Counted from the first letter of the stretch, positions 8,049 through 17,329 are shown. The stretch: 64,000 nucleotides of DNA from JAJDXO01 sp965207535 (GCA_965207535.1 CBDBMR010000004.1:1-64000); one strand, 5' to 3'. A program made the numbers and translations. Notes: a model not told the origin generated them from the sequence alone.

Positions 8049-8271
8049 TAGAGCCTCGGGCGCGAATTTTGAATCGTTGGGGATTCCCTTTTGTTTGAAA
8101 TGGTGATTCCCTGTGCCCAGGAGGTGGTGTAATGGGCAGAGCGATTTCGACGGATCTTCGTTTACGTATGGTGCGGGGGATATCGGCGGGCAAGTCTCGT
8201 CGGGAGGTTGCGGAGCAGTTTGAGGTTGCTCCGTCGACGGCGGTGCGGGTTCAGGCCCGCTACGAGCGCAC
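8049..8271 (+). mobile_element. IS630-family fragment (IS630-3), 5' end only
   Basis: Begins with TAGAGCCTCGGGCGCG after the IS5 copy. It encodes only the first HTH of a third kind of IS630 transposase, starting at 8132: MGRAISTDLRLRMVRG, AGKSRREVAEQFEV, VQARYERT. Homology stops near 8266-8275, where the sequence changes to the 3' coding part of cas4. The rest of the element is gone, presumably by a deletion that also took cas1 and cas2. Confidence 0.75.
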
Positions 8272-8881
8272 AGCGCGGGCATTTTGGGCTGTCCTTCAAG
8301 GGCGGTGGAATGCAGCCGTGGGCGACGGTCAGGCGCAGCCGGCTGACCGACTCACGCGCGGCGAGGCGCAACTCGTCGTCCAGAGCGATCCGGACGCGCT
8401 CCCGGCTCTCGGCGTACCAGATGGCGCCTTCCTCCACGCGGTAGCCATACTCCTCGAGCAGCAGCGCCTGAAGGCAGACCTGGATGCGCTCCGGCTCGTA
8501 GGCCTCCTGCGTCACATGCGGACGCTTGCCGCGCTTGTAGTCGACCGGCGTGACCACGCCGTCGTCAGCCTCGGCGATGTCGATCTTGGCGATCACGCCG
8601 AGCTTTTCGGAGGACAGAGTGAGCGACCGGCTTACCACCTTGGTTTGGTTGTCATCCAGGGCTTCGGGCTCGGGAAGCGGCTTGTTCGGCTGGTCGACCC
8701 GGTTGTGAATGCGCCGCCCGTCCACCGTATCGCCCGTTTCCGCCCATTCCGCCTGACCCCACATGAGGTAGGCAAGGCGCGGACAGTAGACGAATTCGTT
8801 CACCATCCTCGCCGGAACCAGCGGTTGCTTACCGGTCGCCGACGGAGCGGGGATGTGGAGTTCGAGTTGAGCGTGCGCCAT
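8162..8881 (-). CDS. cas4: Cas4 nuclease domain, C-terminus replaced by IS630 sequence
   Basis: CRISPR adaptation nuclease that trims prespacers. Seen: MVNEFVYCPRLAYLMW with the first Fe-S Cys33, KID (Asp101), VDYKRGK (Asp114, Lys116), the QVCLQALLLEEYG motif, and the C-terminal cysteine cluster CIPPPLKDSPKCPRC (Cys190, 201, 204). All four cluster cysteines are present. From about residue 206 the sequence is antisense IS630 DNA (LNPHRRRRSNLKLLRN...), and the usual end of the domain is missing. In type I-G systems Cas4 is normally fused to Cas1; the Cas1 part is absent here. The gene is divergent from cas3 across a 361 bp gap. It may be inactive or misfolded. Confidence 0.82.
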   Translation of the reverse strand: MAHAQLELHIPAPSATGKQPLVPARMVNEFVYCPRLAYLMWGQAEWAETGDTVDGRRIHNRVDQPNKPLPEPEALDDNQTKVVSRSLTLSSEKLGVIAKIDIAEADDGVVTPVDYKRGKRPHVTQEAYEPERIQVCLQALLLEEYGYRVEEGAIWYAESRERVRIALDDELRLAARESVSRLRLTVAHGCIPPPLKDSPKCPRCALVAGLNPHRRRRSNLKLLRNLPTRLARRYPPHHT

Positions 8882-9242
8882 AAGAACGGGTCTGATTTTG
8901 GTTGTTCAAGGTGCCTTGGCGTCCCGGCGTACAAAGACGCCGGGTCGAGGACGACCGGCAACAAACGGCGTTGTTCGTGCAGGCCTGCCGGTTTCCATAC
9001 CCAAATACGGGACGCACCGGAGCCCCGGTCGGTGGCTAGTTCTTCGTTGACCATTGACTCGCATCTGGACGCCTATAATAGTCCTGAGTGTAAGTACGAT
9101 ATGTCTTTCCATGCATCAAAATCCAGAGTTTCAGCCATTCTCGTGACACGATCCGGCTGTGCCGGTAAACCCAAAGGGCTTCCGTCGGAATCAGGAAGGC
9201 AGATGCAACTCGCACAGTGTTTCCGGATCCGGCATCCGAGAG
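8882..9242. other. Divergent cas4/cas3 intergenic region
   Basis: A 361 bp stretch without a convincing gene; short open frames here have no recognisable content. It must hold the promoters for cas4 (leftward) and the cas3 operon (rightward). No repeated 28-37 bp unit or leader-like AT-rich block was seen, so it is not a CRISPR array. Confidence 0.45.
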
Positions 9243-12005
9243 ATGATACGCTCCATCGAGTTTGAAGATGCATTTCATGTGCTGACCGGGTATCGGCCCT
9301 TTCCATGGCAGCGACGGCTGTTTGAGGAGCATTTCTCGAGCGGCGCGCTGCCCTCGGAAGTGGATATCCCCACCGGACTCGGCAAGACCGCCGTAATGGC
9401 GGTCTGGCTGCTCGCGCGGGCTGCGGGCGCGCCCCTGCCCCGGCGTCTCGTCTATGTTGTTGACCGGCGCGCCGTGGTCGATCAGGCAACCGCGTTCGCC
9501 GAGACACTGCAGGAAAACCTGAAGAATGACAAAAGGCTCGCGCCAGTTCGGTGCGGCCTTGGTCTCGGCGACAGTCTGCTACCCATCTCCACCCTGCGCG
9601 GCCAATATGTCGACAACCGGGAGTGGATGTCCGATCCGGCGGCACCTGCGATTATCGTCGGCACCGTGGATATGGTGGGGTCAAGACTACTGTTCGAGGG
9701 CTATGGACTGTCCCGCCGGATGCGGCCCTTTGCGGCGGGTCTGCTCGGCTGTGACGCCATGGTGCTGCTGGACGAGGCGCATCTCGCTCGCCCCTTCCAG
9801 CGCCTGCTCGAGGCGATCCAGGAAGGGCGCAGCGGTTGCGGCGGTTGCACGGGTAAACTTGCCGGCCCGGCGGCGCAAAACGGTTTTCCGCCGCCGTTCC
9901 GCGTGCTGCCGCTCTCGGCCACGTTGGGGCACGGTCCAGAAAACCAACCGTTCGGTCTTGGGGGCGACGACGAGGCAGACGGGACGGTCCGTAAGCGGCT
10001 GGAGGCGCACAAGAGCCTGATGGTCGACGAACTGGGGGAAGAATCCGATCTTGCTGAAGCACTGGCCGAGAGGGCCTGGGACGTCATGCAGGCGGTGTTT
10101 GAATCCAACGGGCAGGTGCCTGCCGTTGCGGTCTTCTGCGATTTCCGCAAGGACGCTGAGAATGTAGCGGACATTCTTCGCAAACGCGTTGGCGAGGAGA
10201 TGCTCCGGCCCCATGTGATTCTTTTGGTCGGCGGTCGCCGGATGCAGGAGCGGCAGAAGGCTGCCGACGAATTGCAGGAGTACGGTCTTGTCGGCAATAC
10301 GGCAAGAACGCGCGGCGAGCCCGTTTTCCTGGTCGCGACCTCGGCCGGCGAGGTGGGGGTCGATCTCGATGCCGATCACATGGTCTCAGATCTGGTGGCA
10401 TGGGAGCGCATGGTGCAGCGCCTCGGACGCGTCAATCGCTATGGTGAAGGTAAGGCCCACATACATGTGATCGACCAGGGACCGCCCGATGAGAAAAAGG
10501 CGGGTACTCAGGCCGTCGCGCGCCACAGGGCCGTGCGCGCCCTTCTTGACGTCTTGCCCAAGGACTCTGATGGCGGGGGCCGTGCCGGCCCTGGCACCTT
10601 GCGGGACCTCGCCGCTAACCCGGCGCGGGTCGCCGCAGCCACGACGCCCATGCCGCTCTACCCAGCGCTCACCCGCCCCCTGGTCGATGCCTGGGCGATG
10701 ACGTCGCTGGACGGCCACGCAGGCCGGCCGGAGGTCGTCCCGTGGCTGCGCGGATGGGTGGAAGACAACGAACCGCGGACAGGCGTGGTCTGGCGTCGCT
10801 ACCTGCCACTACGCTTCCAGGCTGACAGCGACGGTCCCAGGATGCCGCCGGACCGGGATGTACGCGCGTTCTTTACGGCCGCACCGCCGCAGACGACGGA
10901 GATACTTGAGACCCGGACCTGGCGCGTGGCGGACTGGATCAGGAAACGGGCGCGAAGGAAATTGCATATCCTGCGGAAGGCAGCGGCGGCGCCAACCGTC
11001 GGAGCCGACGGGGAAGCGGACGAAGCCCGAATTGACGCAGTGCCATTTACCCCAGACAGCCCCATCGCGTTTCTAGTTGACGGTGCCAATCGGCCGGTGG
11101 GCGTCCTGAGTCTCGCGCAAATGGGCGGGATGAAGGCGGAGAATCTCAAGAGATACCTTGCAGGCAGGCGTCTGGTGGTGGATGCCCGGCTTGGCGGGTT
11201 GAGAGATGGCCTGCTTGACGACCGTAGCGCTACGACGACGCCCACGATCGAGGACAACTGGGGTGATCCCGGCGGAGATCCGGATTTTCACGCCTGGAAC
11301 CTCAGGGTCGATGTAGGTTCGGACAATGATCAGGTCGCCGATGGCTGGCAATCGGTGTCGGCCGCACCCTATAGAGTGACGGCGGAGGGAGATGCCGTCT
11401 CATGGCTGATCGTGAGCAGACGTCGTGATGTGGGCGAGAGCGAGGATGCCAGGGCGGTGGCCCACAGGGCGCAACGCCTCGACGAGCATCAGCATTGGGC
11501 AGGCGAGGCGGCGGCGCGCATAGCCGCCGCTCTCGGCTTCACTGACGAAGACACCGCCATGCTGGTGGCGGCCGCCCGCCACCATGACGACGGCAAGGCC
11601 GCGCCCCGCTGGCAGCGGGCCTTCGGCGCGATGGAGGGAGGTGGTCCCTACGCCAAGACGACCAAGGCTCCGAACCAATCTGTATTGAACGGGTTCCGGC
11701 ATGAGTTTAAATCGGCGCTGGATGCAGAGAAGAACGGCCTCGACGCTGTCGACCGCTCGGATGCGCGCTTCGACCTCGCGCTTCACCTGATTGCCGCGCA
11801 CCACGGCCACGCAAGGCCCGGCATTGGCATCGAAGGCTATGACGGCGTGCCGCCGAGTCAGGCGGAAGCTGCCGCCCAAATGATCGCCATGCGCTTCGCG
11901 CGTCTTCAGCGTGCCTGGGGCCCTTGGGGTCTCGCCTGGTGGGAGGCGCTGCTACGCGCCGCCGATCAGGCCGCGTCGCGGCGGCTCGACGAGGATGCTT
12001 CCTGA
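9243..12005 (+). CDS. cas3: Type I-G Cas3 helicase-nuclease (C-terminal HD domain)
   Basis: Signature nuclease-helicase that degrades DNA bound by Cascade. The chosen start, ATG 9243 (MIRSIEFEDAFHVLTGYRPF), fits the family better than the upstream ATG at 9159. Walker A is DIPTGLGKTAVM (residues 41-52), the DEAH box is MVLLDEAHLARPF (about 173-185), and helicase motifs continue through GEVGVDLDADH and QRLGRVNRYGEG. The HD nuclease motif HHDDGK (about 779-784) lies at the C-terminus, the arrangement typical of type I-G/I-U rather than other type I subtypes. Total 920 residues, intact. The stop overlaps the csb3 start (TGATG). Confidence 0.92.
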   Translation: MIRSIEFEDAFHVLTGYRPFPWQRRLFEEHFSSGALPSEVDIPTGLGKTAVMAVWLLARAAGAPLPRRLVYVVDRRAVVDQATAFAETLQENLKNDKRLAPVRCGLGLGDSLLPISTLRGQYVDNREWMSDPAAPAIIVGTVDMVGSRLLFEGYGLSRRMRPFAAGLLGCDAMVLLDEAHLARPFQRLLEAIQEGRSGCGGCTGKLAGPAAQNGFPPPFRVLPLSATLGHGPENQPFGLGGDDEADGTVRKRLEAHKSLMVDELGEESDLAEALAERAWDVMQAVFESNGQVPAVAVFCDFRKDAENVADILRKRVGEEMLRPHVILLVGGRRMQERQKAADELQEYGLVGNTARTRGEPVFLVATSAGEVGVDLDADHMVSDLVAWERMVQRLGRVNRYGEGKAHIHVIDQGPPDEKKAGTQAVARHRAVRALLDVLPKDSDGGGRAGPGTLRDLAANPARVAAATTPMPLYPALTRPLVDAWAMTSLDGHAGRPEVVPWLRGWVEDNEPRTGVVWRRYLPLRFQADSDGPRMPPDRDVRAFFTAAPPQTTEILETRTWRVADWIRKRARRKLHILRKAAAAPTVGADGEADEARIDAVPFTPDSPIAFLVDGANRPVGVLSLAQMGGMKAENLKRYLAGRRLVVDARLGGLRDGLLDDRSATTTPTIEDNWGDPGGDPDFHAWNLRVDVGSDNDQVADGWQSVSAAPYRVTAEGDAVSWLIVSRRRDVGESEDARAVAHRAQRLDEHQHWAGEAAARIAAALGFTDEDTAMLVAAARHHDDGKAAPRWQRAFGAMEGGGPYAKTTKAPNQSVLNGFRHEFKSALDAEKNGLDAVDRSDARFDLALHLIAAHHGHARPGIGIEGYDGVPPSQAEAAAQMIAMRFARLQRAWGPWGLAWWEALLRAADQAASRRLDEDAS

Positions 12006-12889
12006 TGGCCGGAACGTCGATTCCCGTCGATCTCACCAATCCCGGTCAAGTGTTCGCCTGCTTGGGCTTTCTGGAAGCCGCCGACATCCTGCTGGGCGAG
12101 GCCCGCGGTTGCTTCGATTGGCGGAACCCCGCCGATTTGCGCTTTCGGCTCGCCACGCGTGGCGACGACGATCCGGTCGTGCGCGTCCTGCGCTTTCTCG
12201 ACGAGGCCACGGTCACGTCCGTTGCGCCAGCGAATTCTGCGAATAGCACAGAGGGAATGTGGCAGATTGCAACGCGAATCGATAAGTCCGGCGCATTCCC
12301 CTATCCTGACCCAAGCACGCCGCCCACTTTGCCCGCTTGTTTGAGAGACGATGCCGGACACAGTGTGATCGTCGACTATTGGGGAGACAGCACCCGCCGA
12401 GACAACATCAAATTTTGGGCCGGCATGCAGGGCAAGCCCGGTGCGAAACTGGCCGAAGAAGCGCTCGACTTGATCCGCGGCCGGGCGGCCGGCCATGCCC
12501 GCGATCCGTTCTCGATGAGCGCCGAACAGAGCAGCAGTTTCCGTTTCGATTGGCGGCGCGACTATGTGCCGATTGATGCCGGCTTCTCGCCCAACACCCA
12601 TCACAACGTGGTGATGAGGGGGTACCCGATCGTCGAGTTGCTGGCCGCCATCGGCCTGACCAACGCCCGGCCGGTGCGGCGTCGGAGGCTGGAGTACAGC
12701 TATGGCGTCGCCGGCATAGCGGGTGACGAACTATATGACCCGATCTTTCTGCGCGCGGCCCTCGGCGCAGAGAAACCGCCTTTTCCCGGGATGCCGTTCC
12801 GCCTGTTTGCCATGCGGCTGGATTGGCCTGGGCAGGAAGGCCAAGCCCGCTGTATAACCGACGTTACCGAGGAGACACCGCCATTATGA
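12005..12889 (+). CDS. csb3: Type I-G Cascade subunit Csb3 (Cas8-like)
   Basis: Protein of 294 residues translated from an ATG that overlaps the cas3 stop. It starts MAGTSIPVDLTNPGQVFACLGFLEAADILLG, the opening typical of the Csb3/GSU0052 family. It occupies the Cas8 position in the order cas3-csb3-csb1-csb2 and is thought to act as the large subunit for PAM recognition. Other conserved-looking segments are DYWGDSTRRDNIKFWAGMQ and FRFDWRRDYVPIDAGFSPN. It is coupled to csb1 by an ATGA overlap (12886-12889). The assignment rests on the N-terminal signature and operon position; no catalytic motif is expected. Confidence 0.82.
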   Translation: MAGTSIPVDLTNPGQVFACLGFLEAADILLGEARGCFDWRNPADLRFRLATRGDDDPVVRVLRFLDEATVTSVAPANSANSTEGMWQIATRIDKSGAFPYPDPSTPPTLPACLRDDAGHSVIVDYWGDSTRRDNIKFWAGMQGKPGAKLAEEALDLIRGRAAGHARDPFSMSAEQSSSFRFDWRRDYVPIDAGFSPNTHHNVVMRGYPIVELLAAIGLTNARPVRRRRLEYSYGVAGIAGDELYDPIFLRAALGAEKPPFPGMPFRLFAMRLDWPGQEGQARCITDVTEETPPL

Positions 12890-13917
12890 CCGTATTCGAT
12901 ACCGATTTTGCCGAGCGCTGCGCAAACGACCGCGCCGGACCCGTGGCTCTGACGCTGCGGCAGACCCTGCTGCCGGTGGAGGGTGGCGATTCCGTGATCT
13001 TCCCGCCGACCTATGCGGGCATCGGGTACAACATCGACACGCTCTCCGACGGTACAAGGGTCGCGACCGTCGACAGTGTGGGTTCACAGGCGAACCGCAT
13101 GGAGCCGGTGTTCGAGGAGGAGCCCTACGCTGCCCTCGTGCCGCAGGTGACGATCACCTACGGCAATGACAGGTCGATATCCATCCTCCGGGTCGGTCAC
13201 CGGATGGGCGACGCGCTCGTGCGGTCCACGGCGCTCGCCGAGGAGGCAAATGCCGCCTTCACCATGTTTCTTGACACGGGCGACGCGGCGCCGATCGCGC
13301 GGTTGGCGCCGACCTCGCTCGTGTTCGGGGTCTGGGATTCGCGGGATACCCAGGCCAAACTGCCGCGCATCGTGCAGTCGGTCATCCGCGCCTGGGATGT
13401 GGACGAACTCAAGCAGTCCGCACAGTATATTCCGCCGATCAATTACGCGGAACTCGGTACGTTCTCCGAAGCCGAACAGAAAAAACAGGAAGGAAACACC
13501 AAGGGTCCGCTCGCGCAGCGCGGCTTCGTGCATGTTCCAGCGCCGGAGGCGCATGGCGGGATCGTGGTTCATGGCGACATCCACCGAACCGTGACCGTCA
13601 ATCTGGTGGCGCTCCGCCGCCTGGGCGGTGACGATGCGCCGGCACTGCGCCGGTACGTGTTGGGGCTTGCACTGGTCGCGGCGACCGCTCCACTCGATGG
13701 ATTTCTGCGCCAGGGCTGTCTTCTGACCCCCGATCCCGATGCCGAGGCCGAGTGGACGGCCGTCGCCCGCGACGGTGCACGGGAAACGGTCGCACTGGAC
13801 GCGGACGCCGCCCTTACCTTTGCGCGGGAAGCGTCGACGGAGTTCGGCGTGGGTGAGAGTCGTACCGTCCCGTTCGACAAGGATCTGGCCAAGGCCGACG
13901 CCGCGAAGAAGGGCTGA
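12886..13917 (+). CDS. csb1: Type I-G Cascade backbone protein Csb1 (Cas7)
   Basis: RAMP protein of 343 residues forming the crRNA-binding backbone. It starts at ATG 12886 within the csb3 stop. Family signatures include FPPTYAGIGYNID, VDSVGSQANRMEPVF, VGHRMGDALVRST and SLVFGVWDSRDTQAKLPRI, with GIVVHGDIHRTVTVNLVALRRL near residue 230. The SQANR and FGVWDSR motifs are characteristic of GSU0053/Csb1. It is intact and lies 3 bp before csb2. Assembly with Csb2 and Csb3 into a type I-G Cascade is expected from family knowledge. Confidence 0.9.
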   Translation: MTVFDTDFAERCANDRAGPVALTLRQTLLPVEGGDSVIFPPTYAGIGYNIDTLSDGTRVATVDSVGSQANRMEPVFEEEPYAALVPQVTITYGNDRSISILRVGHRMGDALVRSTALAEEANAAFTMFLDTGDAAPIARLAPTSLVFGVWDSRDTQAKLPRIVQSVIRAWDVDELKQSAQYIPPINYAELGTFSEAEQKKQEGNTKGPLAQRGFVHVPAPEAHGGIVVHGDIHRTVTVNLVALRRLGGDDAPALRRYVLGLALVAATAPLDGFLRQGCLLTPDPDAEAEWTAVARDGARETVALDADAALTFAREASTEFGVGESRTVPFDKDLAKADAAKKG

Positions 13918-13920
13918 ATC

Positions 13921-16104
13921 GTGGAGCGCGCGCTACTCGTCACCGTGAGGTTCCATGAAGGCCGCTATCACGGTGCCGGTGGCTGGCCGCCCGCACCGGC
14001 GCGGCTGTTTCAGGCATTGATAGCAGGCGCGGCCCAGGGGGGGACGGTGTTGGACGCGGCGCGGAATTCGCTGGGCTGGCTGGAGCGGTTACCGCCCCCA
14101 ACCGTCACAGTTCCGCGCGGTACGCCTGGGCAGCGCTACACCGGCTTTGTACCCAACAACGATCTCGACGCCGCGCTGTCCCGGAAGAACGCGTTGGACA
14201 TTTCAGATGCGGTGGCAAGCGTCCGCGTGGGCAAGACCATCCACCCCATTTTGTTCGACGCTTCCGACCCGCTCCTCTACTGCTGGTCCTTCAGCGGCGA
14301 CGATGCGCAGGCAGCAGCACTGTGCGAACTGGCGGAACATCTCTACCAGTTCGGACGGGGTATCGACATGGCCTGGGCCAATGCAACCGTACTCGACGCG
14401 GAAGAGGCGCAACAGCAAGTCTCCGAACACGGCGGCATCCTCTACCAACCGTCGCCGGGCGGCGGCGCGGGCAGCACTCTGCTCTGTCCGCAGCCGGGAA
14501 CAGTACAGAGCCTCGCAGCCCGCTTCGAGGGAACACGCACCCGCTTTCGCCATGGCGGCAGCAACCGAAAGCCGGTTCGCGTCTTTGTCCAGCCGGCCAA
14601 GCCGCTTCTCGCGAGTGTCCCCTACAATGCACCGCCCAGGCGTCTGGTCTTTGCGCTGCACGGGGCCGAAGCCCGCGGCAGCTTCACCCCGCGGCGGCTC
14701 AGCGAAGCGGCGGCGCTCGTTGCCGCGGTACGCGACCAAGCAGCAGGGCGGCTGTGCGACACGATGCCGTCTCGGGCGGACAACATCGAACGCTGTCTGA
14801 TCGGCCGCGGTGCGACGGACGCGGACAAGGCCGCGCGGGTGAAGATCATGCCGCTGCCGTCGATCGGCCATCCCCATGCCGACATGATGATCCGGCGCCT
14901 CGTGGTCCATGTGCCGCAAACCTGTCCGCTCCGTGCGGATGACGTTGCCTGGGCTTTTGCGCAAACTGCCTGGGCCGACGCTGACGGCGTGATCCTCGCC
15001 GAGTTGCAGTCTGTGGACGACGACGCCATGGCGGAGCGCTATGAGCACAGCGGGCGATGCTGGTGCAGCGTGACCCCGCTCGCACTCTCGACTGCACGAC
15101 GGCGGCGTATCGACCCCGCACGTAAAAGGGATGAGGCCAAAGATGGCGCCGAGCGCGCGCGTGAAGAGACCCGCGCCGTTAACGCCGTGCGTCAGGCCCT
15201 GCGCCATGCGGAGGTCGGCCTATCGCCGACCTCGGTGCATGTGCAGCGTGAGCCGTTCGACGGTCACGGCGAACGGGCCGAGACCTTCGCTACGGGCACA
15301 CGCTTTGCCAAGGAAGTACTCTGGCACGCTTCGCTGACCTTCGCCGCGCCGCTTGACGGGCCGCTATTATTGGGCGACGGGCGCTATCTCGGCCTCGGAC
15401 TCATGCGTCCGGTCGACCCATTGCCCGGCGTGCTGCCGTTCACGATCAGGGCGGGCCTTACCGGAGATGCGAACCCGGCCCTCGTTGCCCGCGCGGCGCG
15501 GCGCGCCATGCTGGCTCGGATGCAAGCCGTCCTGCCCCGCAGCCAATCCGTTCCGCGCTACGTGAGCGGCTACGAAGACGACGGCCGTCCCGCACGCAGC
15601 AGCGTCCACCGCCATGTCGCGGTCGTGCCAGACCTGCCGCGCCGCCGCCTTCTCTTTGTCGCGCCAAACCTCCTGCAGCGCAGCGGTTTGGAGTGGCGGG
15701 AGATAGCCGGCGACCACGCCCGGCTCGAACATGCGCTCGAAGGTATGAACGTGCTGCGCGCCGGCCGGGCGGGACGTCTGGCGCTCGCTCCTGCGGCGTT
15801 GGAGGCGGACAGTGACCCCTTGTTCGCGCCCTCGCGGATCTGGGAGAGCAATTCCGACTATCGCGTGACCCGGCATCGCCGCAGATTGAAGGATGAAGAA
15901 GCGCTGGCGGTGGATGTCGCGGCGGAGTTGGCTCGCATTGGCTGGCCGAAGCCGAGCAACGTCGAGATTCTGTCGGTGCGGCGCGGACCGCAAGGCGGTC
16001 TGTCGGGCAGGCTAAGGCTTGAATTCGCTGCGGCGCAGGTGGGACCACTCTTGATCGGCCGTACCCTGCACAAGGGTGGAGGGCTGTTCGCCAACGCCGT
16101 TTGA
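13921..16104 (+). CDS. csb2: Type I-G Csb2 (Cas5-Cas6 fusion)
   Basis: Protein of 727 residues from a GTG start at 13921, just after the csb1 stop. The N-terminus MERALLVTVRFHEGRYHGAGGWPPAPARLFQALIAGA is the Cas5-like RAMP start of the GSU0054/Csb2 family. The C-terminal part contains RPARSSVHRHVAVVPDLPRRRLLFVAPNLL and ends LRLEFAAAQVGPLLIGRTLHKGGGLF, a glycine-rich Cas6-like ending. In type I-G this protein both processes crRNA and caps its 5' end. It is longer than many Csb2 proteins. No CRISPR array is found downstream, so substrates must come from elsewhere in the genome if the system works. Confidence 0.88.
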   Translation: MERALLVTVRFHEGRYHGAGGWPPAPARLFQALIAGAAQGGTVLDAARNSLGWLERLPPPTVTVPRGTPGQRYTGFVPNNDLDAALSRKNALDISDAVASVRVGKTIHPILFDASDPLLYCWSFSGDDAQAAALCELAEHLYQFGRGIDMAWANATVLDAEEAQQQVSEHGGILYQPSPGGGAGSTLLCPQPGTVQSLAARFEGTRTRFRHGGSNRKPVRVFVQPAKPLLASVPYNAPPRRLVFALHGAEARGSFTPRRLSEAAALVAAVRDQAAGRLCDTMPSRADNIERCLIGRGATDADKAARVKIMPLPSIGHPHADMMIRRLVVHVPQTCPLRADDVAWAFAQTAWADADGVILAELQSVDDDAMAERYEHSGRCWCSVTPLALSTARRRRIDPARKRDEAKDGAERAREETRAVNAVRQALRHAEVGLSPTSVHVQREPFDGHGERAETFATGTRFAKEVLWHASLTFAAPLDGPLLLGDGRYLGLGLMRPVDPLPGVLPFTIRAGLTGDANPALVARAARRAMLARMQAVLPRSQSVPRYVSGYEDDGRPARSSVHRHVAVVPDLPRRRLLFVAPNLLQRSGLEWREIAGDHARLEHALEGMNVLRAGRAGRLALAPAALEADSDPLFAPSRIWESNSDYRVTRHRRRLKDEEALAVDVAAELARIGWPKPSNVEILSVRRGPQGGLSGRLRLEFAAAQVGPLLIGRTLHKGGGLFANAV

Positions 16105-16501
16105 AATCTCTTCCTCCACCGCTGCCCGCCGCCGTGGAGATGTTGGCGGTTCACTCGTCCGCTCTGCCCATGCGCGGGAGACCCTTCACTAGAGTTTGAT
16201 TCACCTAAGTTGCAGCATATCCTGAGTTTGTGAAGTAGTTGGCACATTCATCTGAAGCGCGACGTCGACCGCATCCGCTGGACCCGCAACAACACCGGCC
16301 TCGGGCTGGTCAACAGCGACACGGCGGAGGTTGAACCTTGGTTGCCGCGCGGGCGCCGCAGGGCGCGCCGGGTCGATGACCGGCGGGTCATTTCGGGCAT
16401 CATTCACGTCCTGGACCGGCCTAAATTGATGTAGACTCGCCCTGATTCAGTAGTAGAACGTGGGGAGTAAGTGATTAACATTTTTCCCCTACAACCACTG
16501 G
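16105..16501. other. Scar region: IS630 end and relaxase fragments
   Basis: No gene. At 16208-16245 the sequence GCATATCCTG...GTGAAGTAGTTGGCACATT resembles the IS630-1 left end at 1404-1438. At 16255-16335 about 80 bp closely match the relaxase gene at 23032-23110 (GACCGCATCCGCTGGACCCG, CTCGGGCTGGTCAACAGCG). The two fragments abut, which suggests repeated insertion and deletion. No CRISPR repeats are visible downstream of csb2. Confidence 0.6.
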
Positions 16502-17329
16502 ATGGCCAATTTGATGGATAGATATTGCGGTCGTAGATTGCTCGGACTGTTGGCAGCGGGTCTTTTGTCGGTTTCAGCGTACGGATTGGCGCCGTCCGCT
16601 GTCGCAAAGGACAAAAATAACGAAGTAGTCCTTCGAAATCTTGAGCTTCTGACGCTCCGCAATCCGCTCCATAAGCGGGTTCGGCTTGCAAAATGGAAGT
16701 TCCCAATTCGAATCACCGTGCACGGGAAATTTGGGCTAACGGAGCGCCTATTTATTACGGATTTTGTTAACGACCTCCACACGATCGGCGATGTGGAGAT
16801 TCGTGTGAACTTCTCCCCAAAGGTCTGGGGAAACGTGATCGTGGTCTTTAACGAGAACCGGGATCACAAACAATTCACGCCATTCTACGCCGACGCCTAC
16901 GTATCAAATTTCGGGCAAGAAGCGCTGAAAGATGCTCTCCGACAACACGGAGCGAATTCTTTTAGTCTAAAATATTCAAAGGCGGGAGAGTGCGTTACCG
17001 TACTTATAGATCGCCGCACGAATGCCGCTGTCCTGGGCCAGCCCGTTTTCAACATCGTCAGTATTGCAGGCAAATTGGACGCCGTCACCTTGCGTCGCTG
17101 CATCATCGAGGAGTTGGCACATGCTATTACTTTCGTTAGCGACGCCCCCATTGGCGATCTAAAGGACTCCATTTTCAATTCAACGGCCAAGGGTGGCGAA
17201 AAAATTGAACTTACGCAAAATGACCGGAAGGTATTGGCCATCCTGTTGGATAAACGGATCAAGGCGGGAATGTCCCTTGATGAATTGCTGGAGGCGGCCA
17301 AGGGTATATTGGAAGAAGGGAACAGTTAG
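16502..17329 (+). CDS. Exported DUF2927-like protein
   Basis: 275 residues with an N-terminal signal peptide (LLGLLAAGLLSVSAYGLAPSAVA). The C-terminal half matches the pattern I associate with DUF2927: RRCIIEELAHAITFVSDA, LKDSIFNS, LTQNDRKVLAILLDKRIKAGMSLDELL. A Cys in AGECVTVLID and another in RRCIIEE may form a disulfide. The family is of unknown function and is presumed periplasmic; the EE-h-h-H-like motif is reminiscent of metallopeptidases, but that is only an impression. Base composition is lower in GC than the cas genes. It is preceded by scar DNA, so it probably has its own promoter. Confidence 0.65.
   Translation: MANLMDRYCGRRLLGLLAAGLLSVSAYGLAPSAVAKDKNNEVVLRNLELLTLRNPLHKRVRLAKWKFPIRITVHGKFGLTERLFITDFVNDLHTIGDVEIRVNFSPKVWGNVIVVFNENRDHKQFTPFYADAYVSNFGQEALKDALRQHGANSFSLKYSKAGECVTVLIDRRTNAAVLGQPVFNIVSIAGKLDAVTLRRCIIEELAHAITFVSDAPIGDLKDSIFNSTAKGGEKIELTQNDRKVLAILLDKRIKAGMSLDELLEAAKGILEEGNS

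Noticed and set aside
1380..8050. Composite transposon bounded by the two IS5 copies
   Set aside because: The DNA between the IS5 copies is just an IS630 split by IS21, with no cargo genes. Each IS5 has its own TA duplication, so they are independent insertions.
8882..9242. Possible CRISPR array between cas4 and cas3
   Set aside because: No repeated unit could be found in this region or downstream of csb2 to 16501.
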